The translations under genes were made by a program, and so were the position numbers. Below, piece by piece: positions 36,836 to 44,455 of a stretch of DNA of 61,053 nucleotides. Source of the DNA: Candidatus Cloacimonadota bacterium (GTDB lineage: Bacteria; Cloacimonadota; Cloacimonadia; Cloacimonadales; Cloacimonadaceae); contig JAHDQK010000022.1 in NCBI GenBank assembly GCA_018433885.1, positions 1-61,053 on the forward strand, in the 5' to 3' direction. The stretch's first letter is position 1; each line of letters opens with the position of its first letter. The notes under the pieces are model-generated. The model did not search any database. It saw only the letters and a list, made by a program, of their open reading frames with translations, and was not told the origin of the DNA.

Positions 36836-36873
36836 ATTTTCTCCTGATAATGGGTTGGAAGGCTGAGGTGTCG

Positions 36874-37017
36874 TTACTTAGGATCTAGCGGGCAATTCAC
36901 CAGATTCATGGGTTTGGCGCAGTCTCCGGTTGTAGTGCCATCGCAGTCTGGAAGTGTCTTTAGGCCTTTTGGATCTTCGGGTTCTATGGTTACTTCGAAT
37001 ATTAGGATGTTATCCAT
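36874..37017 (-). CDS. 47-residue three-cysteine peptide, candidate RiPP precursor
   Basis: ATG 37017 has an excellent AAAAAAGGAG site (GGAG 37028-37025, 7-base spacing). The product begins MDNILIFEVTIEPEDPKGLK, an acidic leader-like half without a signal peptide. It ends in a Cys/Thr/Pro/Gly-rich half with Cys at 25, 33 and 42 (PDCDGTTTGDCAKPMN). This layout suits sactipeptide or ranthipeptide precursors, whose cysteines are thioether-linked by radical SAM/SPASM enzymes. The RRE-like gene starts 38 bases downstream, then the SPASM remnant and exporter follow on the same strand. I do not recognise the peptide itself. Confidence 0.6.
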   Translation of the reverse strand: MDNILIFEVTIEPEDPKGLKTLPDCDGTTTGDCAKPMNLVNCPLDPK

Positions 37018-37283
37018 ATTTATTCTCCTTTTTTGTGGATTCGCCTTCCCACTCCTTTTTTATGTATTTTTTCTTTGACATAGCGTTACTATATGGGGTC
37101 TGGATATCCCAGTTACAAATTGCGGTGCTAGGCGCTATTGTGATACCACCTATAACCGTTTGACAGGCAGCAACTATGGCCGCAATCTTGTTCCGCGAAT
37201 AAACGAATTTACCATTCAACTATTATCATTTCTCTTGCGATTTAGCTAGTAAGTTTTATGAGTTCGTAACTGCATTACCGAGT
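37018..37283. other. gap upstream of the Cys-peptide gene; weak open frames only
   Basis: A minus-strand frame (37219-37010) with a hydrophobic stretch IAAIVAACQTVIGGITIA and two Cys runs into the start of the Cys-peptide gene. Its only upstream start is a TTG directly after an in-frame stop and it lacks a ribosome binding site, so it is not called. It could be the tail of a second precursor that lost its front. Confidence 0.35.
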
Positions 37284-37342
37284 TGAGTCCCAGATGCTGG
37301 TGTAAAATCCAGCTCATTGTTTCTCAGATCATTTGAGGACAT
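37256..37342 (-). CDS. 28-residue open frame starting inside the dispersed repeat
   Basis: ATG 37342 follows an ACGAGGA site with about 6 bases spacing. The peptide is hydrophilic (begins MSSNDLRNNELDFTPASG). The paralogous position in the right-edge repeat gives a 19-residue frame that begins MFSNNLRNNELEFTPTFG. Differences between the two copies are not concentrated at third codon positions, so coding is doubtful. It may be a leader peptide or the front of a lost precursor gene. Confidence 0.3.
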   Translation of the reverse strand: MSSNDLRNNELDFTPASGTQLGNAVTNS

Positions 37343-37397
37343 TCTTATAATCCTCGTTTCAACACTCTATACTAAACCTTGTAACCAATTGCATTAT
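37284..37397 (-). repeat. copy 1 of a roughly 110-base dispersed repeat
   Basis: About 110 bases align with 60917-61028 at roughly 75-80 percent identity by eye, in the same orientation. The best parts are TCATTGTTTCTCAG, the ACGAGGA-ATG region and ACCAATTGCATT. Both copies lie upstream of minus-strand genes and contain a ribosome binding site plus ATG, so the unit may be a mobile promoter/leader segment. Confidence 0.7.
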
Positions 37398-37470
37398 TTT
37401 GCTTCTTGTTTCTGTGTCAAGCGCTATTTTTTTAATTGGCATTCCCTCATTTATTAATCGATGTTGATAA

Positions 37471-37802
37471 GGTCATTATGAATCTCCCGGATGCACTGGT
37501 ATCGAGGAAGAGATCAACTCCTCAATCAGTGGCCTCCAGTTAACAAACTACACCAATCCCTTCAATCCAGAGACTACAATCAGATATGGCGTCCCAGTTG
37601 ATGGCAATGTAACACTAATAATCTATAACGCCAGGGGCCAACCGATCAACACTCTGGTGAATGAGTACCAAAACATTGGCAATTATCAAGTGGTCTGGAC
37701 TGGGAAGGACTCGAGTGGCAATCGTGCCGCTTCCGGTTTGTATTTCACCCGTTAGTGTCTGGAGGCAAATCCATTAGCAAGAAAATGTTGCTAATGAAGT
37801 AG
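37471..37802 (+). pseudogene. C-terminal fragment of a sorting-domain secreted protein with a one-base frameshift
   Basis: The open frame lacks any start and reads TNYTNPFNPETTIRYGVP, then NVTLIIYNARGQPINTLV, WTGKDSSGNRAASGLYF and a TAG at 37753-37755. Shifting by one base after Arg (CGT at 37750-37752) restores L-V-S-G-G-K-S-I-S-K-K-M-L-L-M-K followed by a stop at 37800-37802, the canonical FlgD/T9SS-type ending. The rest of the protein is missing upstream. It is the tail of a deleted secreted protein. Confidence 0.8.
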
Positions 37803-37834
37803 TATCAATGAGATTGTCTAATTTCAATAGGTAA

Positions 37835-38155
37835 TTACACAGAGAGAATGGTCATCGTCCTACACTTCCAATGAAATGGCGGGAACGGTGTATGCGCTCC
37901 AGAGACACCTACCGGGTTCATCTCTGAGTCGTATTCGATCTGATCATCTTTGATCCAGGGTGCCAGTGCTTTGATGTAGTCTCTGGCATCATCCAGGCTG
38001 TTGGACTTGGTATCAAGAGCCATCAGGTTATCCATCACTTCCAGGGCATCGTTTAGAGGATAGATCTTATCTTGGGCAGCCAACGCCCGGCAGATATCAC
38101 AGGTGCGTTCATCCGGTAGCATCCTTGCTGTCCATTTGTTTCGTATTATGCGGGA
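37835..38155 (-). pseudogene. C-terminal fragment of a phage head morphogenesis protein (Mu gpF/SPP1 gp7-like)
   Basis: The frame reads W-T-A-R then MLPDERTCDICRALAAQDK, and ends near HTPFPPFHWKCRTM. The D-E-R-T-C-x-x-C and P-P-F-H-x-x-C-R motifs are the metal-binding-type end of phage minor head proteins. The family-like W-T-A-R lies before the only ATG (38122), so that ATG is internal and the fragment is open back to a TGA at 38158-38156. About two thirds of the normal protein is gone. It is a second phage trace besides the lysozyme relic. Confidence 0.7.
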
Positions 38156-38446
38156 TCAGCATGATGCTCAAGATATTGAAGCCCGGGTGCTTAGTTAGCT
38201 TTTCTACCAAGCCGCTTTAGCCCAAACAATGCTTTGAAGTTCATATCATCGAAGCTTTATGTATAGATAATGATAAGTTACGGAGTATATATCTTACTAT
38301 GGATCACAACGAATTGAAATGGGGGAGATTGCATCAATTCATGCTAAAGCGGTTTGGAAAAAATTTTTGCTTAGGTGCTATCGGGTTTTTTGCTTGCCAG
38401 ATTGACGCCTTTAAAAACAATGGCGAAAAAATAACGGGAGTTTATT

Positions 38447-38785
38447 ATGACAACGAAAGATAATAATATCAATCCTGCAGAACACGTTCACGAATGTGAA
38501 GGTGAAGATTGCGATTGCGACCATGAATCCAACATCATTACCTTGGATATGGAAGACGGTAGCCAAAAAGACTTTATGGTGCTGGATATGATCCAGGAAG
38601 ATGGTGGAAATTACATCGCTCTCTCCGAAGTAGGAGCCATGGAATACGACATTCTGCGTTTCGAAGAAATCGAGGACAATCTTGAACTCAGCATTATCGA
38701 AGATGATGAGGAATACAACCGGATCGCCAAGGTCTTTGAAGAGCGTTTTGCTTCCGTGATGGATATCGACGACGACGAAGAATAA
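38447..38785 (+). CDS. DUF1292 (YrzB-like) protein
   Basis: 112 residues, strongly acidic. The core NIITLDMEDGSQKDFMVLDM, YIALSEVGAMEYDILRFEE and the acidic tail fit DUF1292, a small cytosolic family of unknown function common in Firmicutes. The N-terminal extension HECEGEDCDCDHE carries three Cys and several His/Asp and could bind a metal. ATG has GGGAG 8 bases upstream. The gene stands alone, flanked upstream by debris and downstream by its own terminator. Confidence 0.8.
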   Translation: MTTKDNNINPAEHVHECEGEDCDCDHESNIITLDMEDGSQKDFMVLDMIQEDGGNYIALSEVGAMEYDILRFEEIEDNLELSIIEDDEEYNRIAKVFEERFASVMDIDDDEE

Positions 38786-38809
38786 ATCTAATAGGATAAG
38801 ATAAAATCT

Positions 38810-38835
38810 CCGGTTCTACGGAACCGGTTTTTTTT
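38810..38835 (+). terminator. strong rho-independent terminator
   Basis: CCGGTTC (38810-38816) and GAACCGG (38821-38827) form a perfect 7-bp stem closed by a TACG loop of the stable UNCG type, followed by eight T. It ends the DUF1292 transcript. Confidence 0.9.
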
Positions 38836-38948
38836 ATATCATCCCCATTTCTCGAAAGAATGGCGCTGCGGTGTTCTTGCGGTGGAAACTGCATGGAAAC
38901 AGCAGGGACACTGCTTTGCCATTCTTTTGGGCAAAGGGCAAGAGATAG

Positions 38949-40298
38949 TTATCTCAGACTGGGCAGAAACACCCCGATCACGGAAGCCAGCACCAAAAGT
39001 GCTGTAGGCGATAGATATAGTAGGGCGTTCAGGCTTTGTTTGCGCTCGCTATCTCCCAGGCAGATTTTAAGACCCACATTCACGATAGACCACGAAACAA
39101 CCGTTAATAGGAGCATCAAGAGCCCGAACTGCAAATATGCGCCTTCTTTCAGTAAAGCCGTGGCGATGAAAAACTTGCTGGTAAACAGAGGTGAAGGGGG
39201 TAAACCGATGATCATCATGGAGCTTATCAGCCAAAGCCAAGCGCTACCCCGATTGATCTTGAGCAACGAGCCCAAGTTTTCGTAGTTCTTATCCTCATAT
39301 ATAAAGAGTGCGTTACCGGCAGTCAGGAAGAAGGCTGCTTTCACCAGGGAATGCCCCAGGATGTGCAAATACGCGGCTTGATGGGCAAAAGAGCCGATCC
39401 CGAAGGCGATCAGGATGAGCCCCATGTTTTCGATGGAAGAATATGCCAGGATTCGTTTGAAATCCTTGGTTTTTAGCACAAATACAGCCGCGATGAATAC
39501 GCTAAGAAATCCCATCAGTAGATAGAGTTCCTTAGCCACTTCCCCCAATCCGCTGTTTCGCATCAACCTATCCACTCTTAGAATGGGGATCAAGGCAACG
39601 TTCAACAAAGCTCCGGAGAGCAGCGCGGAAATGGGAGCTGGAGCTTCGGAATGAGCATCCGGCAACCAGAAATGCAGAGGTGCGAGCCCCATCTTGGTGC
39701 CGAAACCGATCAAAATGAAAACAAACGAGATCTTCAGCCAAAATGGTGAAATGGCAGCGACATCGATTCTATTCACCAAAAGAGTGGGGTTCTGGGGTTG
39801 GGATATCACCAACAGCAAGATTCCAGCAAACGCCAAAGCGATGCCCACACTGCAGATGAAGAGATACTTCCAAGCTGCCTCCAGAGAGCTTTTCCGGTTG
39901 TAATAGTTCACCAGCATCGCCGAGGCAATCGTGGTGGCTTCGATGAAAATCCAGATTACACCCAGGTCTTTGGCTATCGTTGCGGCATCCATCGCCATCA
40001 CGAAAATCATCAGGAAGACAGAGTGGACGCGGTAGTCTTTTACACTATGCTCATCCTTGTAGCCAAGCCGGTAAAACGCTACGGCGCAATATAGTACGGA
40101 AAGGATCAAGAACATGAACAAACCGAGATCATCGATCCCCAAGAGGCTATTGCGGTTTACATAACTGTGGATTCCTAATCCGATATGCAACAGCGAATGC
40201 AAGAGCACCAGGATATCGATCCTGCGGCGGGACGAAAGCAGCATGGTGAATACAATCGCCAAGAGAGGATAGAGAAAGAGGATTATGCCTGATCTCAT
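38949..40298 (-). CDS. antiporter-like membrane subunit of an energy-converting complex (HyfF/NuoN-type)
   Basis: 449 residues, about 13-14 membrane helices. The proton-channel consensus is GTKMGLAPLHFWLPDAHSEA then PAPISALLSG (about 197-225), with a conserved Lys in TM8-like KTKDFKRILAYSSIENMG and HSLVKAAFFLTAGN. Best fit is hydrogenase-4 subunit F. It is the last gene of the six-gene operon running 45889 to 38949, and its start overlaps the previous stop (ATGA), with GAGGGAAAG upstream. Confidence 0.9.
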   Translation of the reverse strand: MRSGIILFLYPLLAIVFTMLLSSRRRIDILVLLHSLLHIGLGIHSYVNRNSLLGIDDLGLFMFLILSVLYCAVAFYRLGYKDEHSVKDYRVHSVFLMIFVMAMDAATIAKDLGVIWIFIEATTIASAMLVNYYNRKSSLEAAWKYLFICSVGIALAFAGILLLVISQPQNPTLLVNRIDVAAISPFWLKISFVFILIGFGTKMGLAPLHFWLPDAHSEAPAPISALLSGALLNVALIPILRVDRLMRNSGLGEVAKELYLLMGFLSVFIAAVFVLKTKDFKRILAYSSIENMGLILIAFGIGSFAHQAAYLHILGHSLVKAAFFLTAGNALFIYEDKNYENLGSLLKINRGSAWLWLISSMMIIGLPPSPLFTSKFFIATALLKEGAYLQFGLLMLLLTVVSWSIVNVGLKICLGDSERKQSLNALLYLSPTALLVLASVIGVFLPSLR

Positions 40299-40927
40299 CT
40301 TTCCCTCAAGGTTTGCGGGCTATCAGCATCGTCGAAAGTGGAGCGGATGCGTTTGATAAATAATACCGCGATAAGCACCGAGAGCATGATATCCAGGGAT
40401 ACTCCCAAGCTTACGATATAGGGGAGATGACTCCCGGCGGAAAGCGAGAGCAGGAAGATGCCGTTTTCCATGATCAGATATCCCATCAGATGAGTGATAA
40501 GCTTTTTGTTTGCAATGATTACAAACATCCCTTTGAGGATCGTGGCAAAGGCAATGCCAAACTCCAGGGGAAAAACCTTCAGCGACCATACCGGCGCGGA
40601 AGCGGCAAGAGCAAAACTAAGAACAAAGATCAGGCTCATCAATGCCAGAGAAAAGAAGTTCGAGACCGAAGCATCCACCTCTCTGCGTGTCTGGTTATGC
40701 TTTATCGTATCGTCGATGAACCAGGGTATCAAAATCGCTTTAAAAATCAAGGTCTCGAGTGCTATCAGGCTGAAGCTGAGCCAATTGATATGGTTTGTTT
40801 TAAGTAGAGTAATACCAAACAGGATAATGCCTTGCACTACCAGAATCTTGATCACCGTGCCCAACATATTCGTTATAGACGCCCAAAGCAGAGTAAGACC
40901 AAATAATACGATTAAAATCTCAGACAT
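40295..40927 (-). CDS. HyfE-type membrane subunit of the complex
   Basis: 210 residues, six or seven helices. LKTNHINWLSFSLIALETLIFKAILIPWF and HLMGYLIMENGIFLLSL follow the HyfE/NuoK-like pattern with buried acidic residues (ALE, MEN). The open frame extends to 40984, but ATG 40927 overlaps the preceding stop as TAATG and gives MSEILIVLFG, a normal membrane start, so it is used. Confidence 0.85.
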   Translation of the reverse strand: MSEILIVLFGLTLLWASITNMLGTVIKILVVQGIILFGITLLKTNHINWLSFSLIALETLIFKAILIPWFIDDTIKHNQTRREVDASVSNFFSLALMSLIFVLSFALAASAPVWSLKVFPLEFGIAFATILKGMFVIIANKKLITHLMGYLIMENGIFLLSLSAGSHLPYIVSLGVSLDIMLSVLIAVLFIKRIRSTFDDADSPQTLRER

Positions 40928-41826
40928 TACCAGGCTCCCATATTCTTTGCCAACAACACTGCGAGGGTGAGTAGAGCTATGCAAAATGGTACCAGCACAA
41001 GTTCCAGATTACGGTTCATGCGAAAACGTGCCATGAGGGATTCCAGCACTCCAGTAAAGAGATAGATGAAGATGAGGATGCCAAGATACCACCAGATGTT
41101 GTTTGCCGGAACCGCCAAGTGGGCGATTAGCGAAGCATAGATAAACATCTTCAAGGCAGAAGTGTAGTGGATCAAAGCCATGCTGAAACCACTGAAATCC
41201 AGAACCATAACCTCGTGGATCATAGTTAATTCCAGATGTGTGCTAGGGTCGTCGAAAGGAACTCTGCAACTTTCTACCAGTAGCATGATGTATAACGCCA
41301 CTGCGATAAACAGGCTGGCAAACACATCCCAAATCCTTAGATATGTAATGCTCTGACGGGCAAAGAGTTCAGAAATACTTCCGGTACCTACGCTGAAAAT
41401 GATGGCGGCAATGATCAGAAAAAAGGCGGGCTCCAGAAAAGCCGTGAAACTCAGCTCCCGGCTGGTACCCATGCCCTGGAAACTGCTTCCGCTATCCAGA
41501 GCAGCCAGAACCATCATTCCCTTTGCCAAGCTGAGCAGATATACCACCATGATGTAATCCCCACGGAAACTCAGCACGGAATTGCTGTTTACAAAAGGCA
41601 CGAACAACGCAGCACAAATGGTGGCAGCTAAAGCCCCGGCAGGTGCGACCCTGCTGATCAGAGTGGCGTTTGTACTTATTACTTCATCTTTGCGCAGTAA
41701 CTTAAGGAAATCCCGCATATTTTGACTTATTGGCTTTCCCTTTCTGCCCACCATTATTGCTTTCACCCGGTGGATGATGCCCATAAATAACAGAGGGAAG
41801 ATTATGAAAAAGAGAATGTTAATCAT
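40927..41826 (-). CDS. HyfC/NuoH-type membrane subunit of the complex
   Basis: 299 residues, about eight helices. This subunit anchors the soluble arm. MGRK-like GRKGKPISQNMRDFLKLLRKDEV near the start, LAALDSGSSFQGMGTSRELSF and VESCRVPFDDPSTHLELTMIHEVM carry the acidic residues typical of NuoH/HyfC quinone- or ferredoxin-linked subunits. ATG 41826 overlaps the preceding TGA (ATGA); the longer frame to 41877 only reads through the end of the neighbouring gene. Confidence 0.9.
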   Translation of the reverse strand: MINILFFIIFPLLFMGIIHRVKAIMVGRKGKPISQNMRDFLKLLRKDEVISTNATLISRVAPAGALAATICAALFVPFVNSNSVLSFRGDYIMVVYLLSLAKGMMVLAALDSGSSFQGMGTSRELSFTAFLEPAFFLIIAAIIFSVGTGSISELFARQSITYLRIWDVFASLFIAVALYIMLLVESCRVPFDDPSTHLELTMIHEVMVLDFSGFSMALIHYTSALKMFIYASLIAHLAVPANNIWWYLGILIFIYLFTGVLESLMARFRMNRNLELVLVPFCIALLTLAVLLAKNMGAW

Positions 41827-43733
41827 CTGAACCCCGCTACCCAGATCAGCATCAGAACCAGAAAGGCGAGCGCCCAAGCGATATAGCTGTTGGTTCTGCC
41901 ATTATGAATTCCGGAAAACAACAGGAGCATACGTGAAAGTAGTTTGCTGAGGGGGGTCACGATCATTTCCCAAACTTGATCCGGATGCTCTTCGGAATAA
42001 TCCACTTGTTCAGGAAAAGCTCCCGGTTGTTTCATCACGCTGCTTTTCTTGATCATGAAGGGTTTCAAGAAGTATGCCAGAGGCTGTACAAAGGTGATCG
42101 AACTGGATTGCATTTTACGGTTCACACGCGGATATCCACAAGCCCAAGTGGCGGAGGATTTCTCTTTTACACATACCCGCCGCAAAACATATAGAAGAAG
42201 GAATAGTGCGATCAAAATCACATACACATAGGTGATCTGCAATCCAAGAATTTGTAATTCCCGATAGTAGTGCATATCGAGATCAAACCAGCGTAGTAGC
42301 GGCTTTACGAAGCGTAAAGGTATATTGGGGAATATTCCCGTGATTAGGATCCCCAAACTAAGGATGAAGATGGGCATTCTCAAGCCCAGCTTGGCTTCAG
42401 TTGCCATATCCGCTCGCGCACTGCGCGCCGCACCCAGGAAAGCAATCCCATAGAATCTAAAGAATGCGATCATCGCCAGGGCTCCGATGAACGCCAAGGA
42501 TGCCAGAATCAACAGGCTGGGCAACAGATGCGTAAGCATCACCGCATCCGAGGCTTCCAGTGCGGCTTTGAAAATGTTAAACTCGCTAAAAAAACCATTT
42601 GTGAGGGGAATTGCACTGATGGTCATTACTCCCAACAGAGTGAAGACCGCCGTTTTGGGCATCTTTTTTGCCAATCCGCCCAGGTTATCGATATCCAGCC
42701 CTCCACCGCCGTGCATGATGTTGCCACTATTGTAGAAGAGCTGTGCCTTGAAGATGGAGTGGAAAAAGATATGCAGAAAGGCACCACAAAAACCCATCAA
42801 AGCCATTCCCGGGAGTTTTGCATGAGCGCCCAATAGCCCCAGACACATGCCCATCCCTGCGATTCCCACGTTTTCTATGGTGGAAAACGCCAAGATGCGT
42901 TTGAGATTACGTTCGTTCAGCATGTGGCTAACAGCCCAGAATGCGGATATACAGAAGATCAAGCTCATCGCGATAATTTCCCTAAGCGAAAACCGGTTTG
43001 CACTTACGATTACCAAAAAGCCGTAGAAGCCGGTCTTCACAAGCATGGAACTCATGATTCCGGATACATGGGATGGGGCCACGGGATGCGCTTGGGGCAA
43101 CCAGGAAGCAAAGGGGAAGACGCCTGCTTTGAAGGCAAAACCTACAAGAATGAGGAACATCGGGAGCGGATTCATATCCTCAAATCCGCTGAAGTTGAAG
43201 GTGCCGGATTGAAGATAAGATAAACCGAAACCCGCAATCAGGAATGCTGCTCCCACTTGCATCATGATCAGATAATTCAGCCCCGGCTTCAAGTTCTCTT
43301 GTTTGGAAAACAGAACACAGAAGAAACTGGATAAACTCATCAGCTCCCACACCATCAAAAAGACGAGGCTGTGGCGGATCCATAACAATCCATGCATGCT
43401 CAGCCCCATTATCCCCAGCCAGAAAAGATGTGAGCGCAACGCTTCGCTGGCATGTTCTTTCAGGTAAAAATGGCCGTAGAGCATTCCCAGAGGCAATCCT
43501 AGCGAGAAGATCACCCCGAAAAAGGCAGAGAGCTTGTTCAGCCCTATATGGATATCTCCCAAAGGGAGCGGCATCGAGAGCAGATAATCCTGCACCGCGC
43601 GGGAATAGAGCACTTCCATATATTCAAAAGCCAAAAATGCGGAACCCAGAAACCAAAGGATCACAAAAGTGCCGGATCTCTTCCAGAGGGCGGGTACGAT
43701 GGCGATGAGTAAAATCAAAATACCGATGCTCAT
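41823..43733 (-). CDS. HyfB/NuoL-type antiporter-like subunit of the complex
   Basis: 636 residues, about 15-16 helices. Proton_antipo_M domain with WLGIMGLSMHGLLWIRHS, ELMSLSSFFCVLF, AFKAGVFPFASWLPQAHPVAPSHVSGIMSS and the TM8-type lysine in NERNLKRILAFSTIENVGIAGMG. The C-terminal 150 residues form a HyfB-like extension with a soluble loop. With the HyfF-type subunit this gives two ion-channel modules. Start overlaps the previous stop (ATGA). Confidence 0.92.
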   Translation of the reverse strand: MSIGILILLIAIVPALWKRSGTFVILWFLGSAFLAFEYMEVLYSRAVQDYLLSMPLPLGDIHIGLNKLSAFFGVIFSLGLPLGMLYGHFYLKEHASEALRSHLFWLGIMGLSMHGLLWIRHSLVFLMVWELMSLSSFFCVLFSKQENLKPGLNYLIMMQVGAAFLIAGFGLSYLQSGTFNFSGFEDMNPLPMFLILVGFAFKAGVFPFASWLPQAHPVAPSHVSGIMSSMLVKTGFYGFLVIVSANRFSLREIIAMSLIFCISAFWAVSHMLNERNLKRILAFSTIENVGIAGMGMCLGLLGAHAKLPGMALMGFCGAFLHIFFHSIFKAQLFYNSGNIMHGGGGLDIDNLGGLAKKMPKTAVFTLLGVMTISAIPLTNGFFSEFNIFKAALEASDAVMLTHLLPSLLILASLAFIGALAMIAFFRFYGIAFLGAARSARADMATEAKLGLRMPIFILSLGILITGIFPNIPLRFVKPLLRWFDLDMHYYRELQILGLQITYVYVILIALFLLLYVLRRVCVKEKSSATWACGYPRVNRKMQSSSITFVQPLAYFLKPFMIKKSSVMKQPGAFPEQVDYSEEHPDQVWEMIVTPLSKLLSRMLLLFSGIHNGRTNSYIAWALAFLVLMLIWVAGFR

Positions 43734-44455
43734 TTGATCCCCATGATCTGAGTAATTGCGCTAACGATGCTAAGCGGATGCGCAGGGCAACCAGGGATGA
43801 ACAGGCACGCTTCCCAATGCTTCAAAAAGGCTCTATCGATGGCGGGAGACTCCGCAAATATCCCCCCGCTGATGGCGCAAGCTCCGGCAAGGATCAGGTA
43901 TCTGGGCTCGGGGATGGCTTGCCAGGTTTCTGCCAAAGCGCTTGCCATACTTCTGCTGATGGGGCCGGTGAGGATCAAAGCGTCCGCATGGCGCGGCGAA
44001 GCTACCATCTCTATGCCGTAGCGGCTGATATCGAAATTTACGTTGTTGCAGGCAGCAAGCTCCATTTCGCAAGCGTTGCAACCTCCAGCGCATACATTTC
44101 GAATCGTGAATGATCTGCGAAACTGCGAAGGCAAACGGAACTCAATCGGAGCAAGCGAGTTTGCCCCAGGAGCCATTATCAGTTTTTGCCGATCATCACT
44201 TGCCATCTTAAAATCGTTGCTAAAGTGAATCATATGGGGGAATTTTCGCTCACATGCTCCGCAGAAGATGCATTTACCAAGATCACATCCCTGTTCGGAA
44301 AAAGCATTTGTGGGGCAGACCCCATTGAGAAGCTCGAAATCCATCTGTTTATCAAGCACTGGTAAGCCCGGAAAGGCAGGATCCATGCCAGCTTTCAAGG
44401 GATTGGGGATGGCTTGATAACCATGCCGGAAGCGGGCTTTGAAAAGCTCAAACAT
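43730..44455 (-). CDS. fused ferredoxin (HyfH-like) and 20-kDa (HyfI/NuoB-like) subunit
   Basis: 241 residues. The N-terminal 110 residues carry Cys47 (VCPTNA) and C62-x2-C65-x2-C68 (KCIFCGACERKFP), enough for one [4Fe-4S] cluster. The position of the usual fourth Cys of the second set is Phe72 and the first CxxCxxC set is absent, so the second ferredoxin cluster is lost. The C-terminal part is NuoB/hydrogenase small subunit: C126-x2-C129-E (GCNACEME), C193 (GACAISGGIF) and C223 (PGCPAHP) bind the N2-type cluster. HyfH and HyfI are normally separate proteins. The gene starts directly after the large-subunit stop. Confidence 0.88.
   Translation of the reverse strand: MFELFKARFRHGYQAIPNPLKAGMDPAFPGLPVLDKQMDFELLNGVCPTNAFSEQGCDLGKCIFCGACERKFPHMIHFSNDFKMASDDRQKLIMAPGANSLAPIEFRLPSQFRRSFTIRNVCAGGCNACEMELAACNNVNFDISRYGIEMVASPRHADALILTGPISRSMASALAETWQAIPEPRYLILAGACAISGGIFAESPAIDRAFLKHWEACLFIPGCPAHPLSIVSAITQIMGIK

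Noticed and set aside
37010-37219. 69-codon frame with hydrophobic segment as a second peptide precursor
   Set aside because: Only a TTG start directly after a stop, no ribosome binding site, and its tail is simply the upstream region of the 37017 gene read in another frame.
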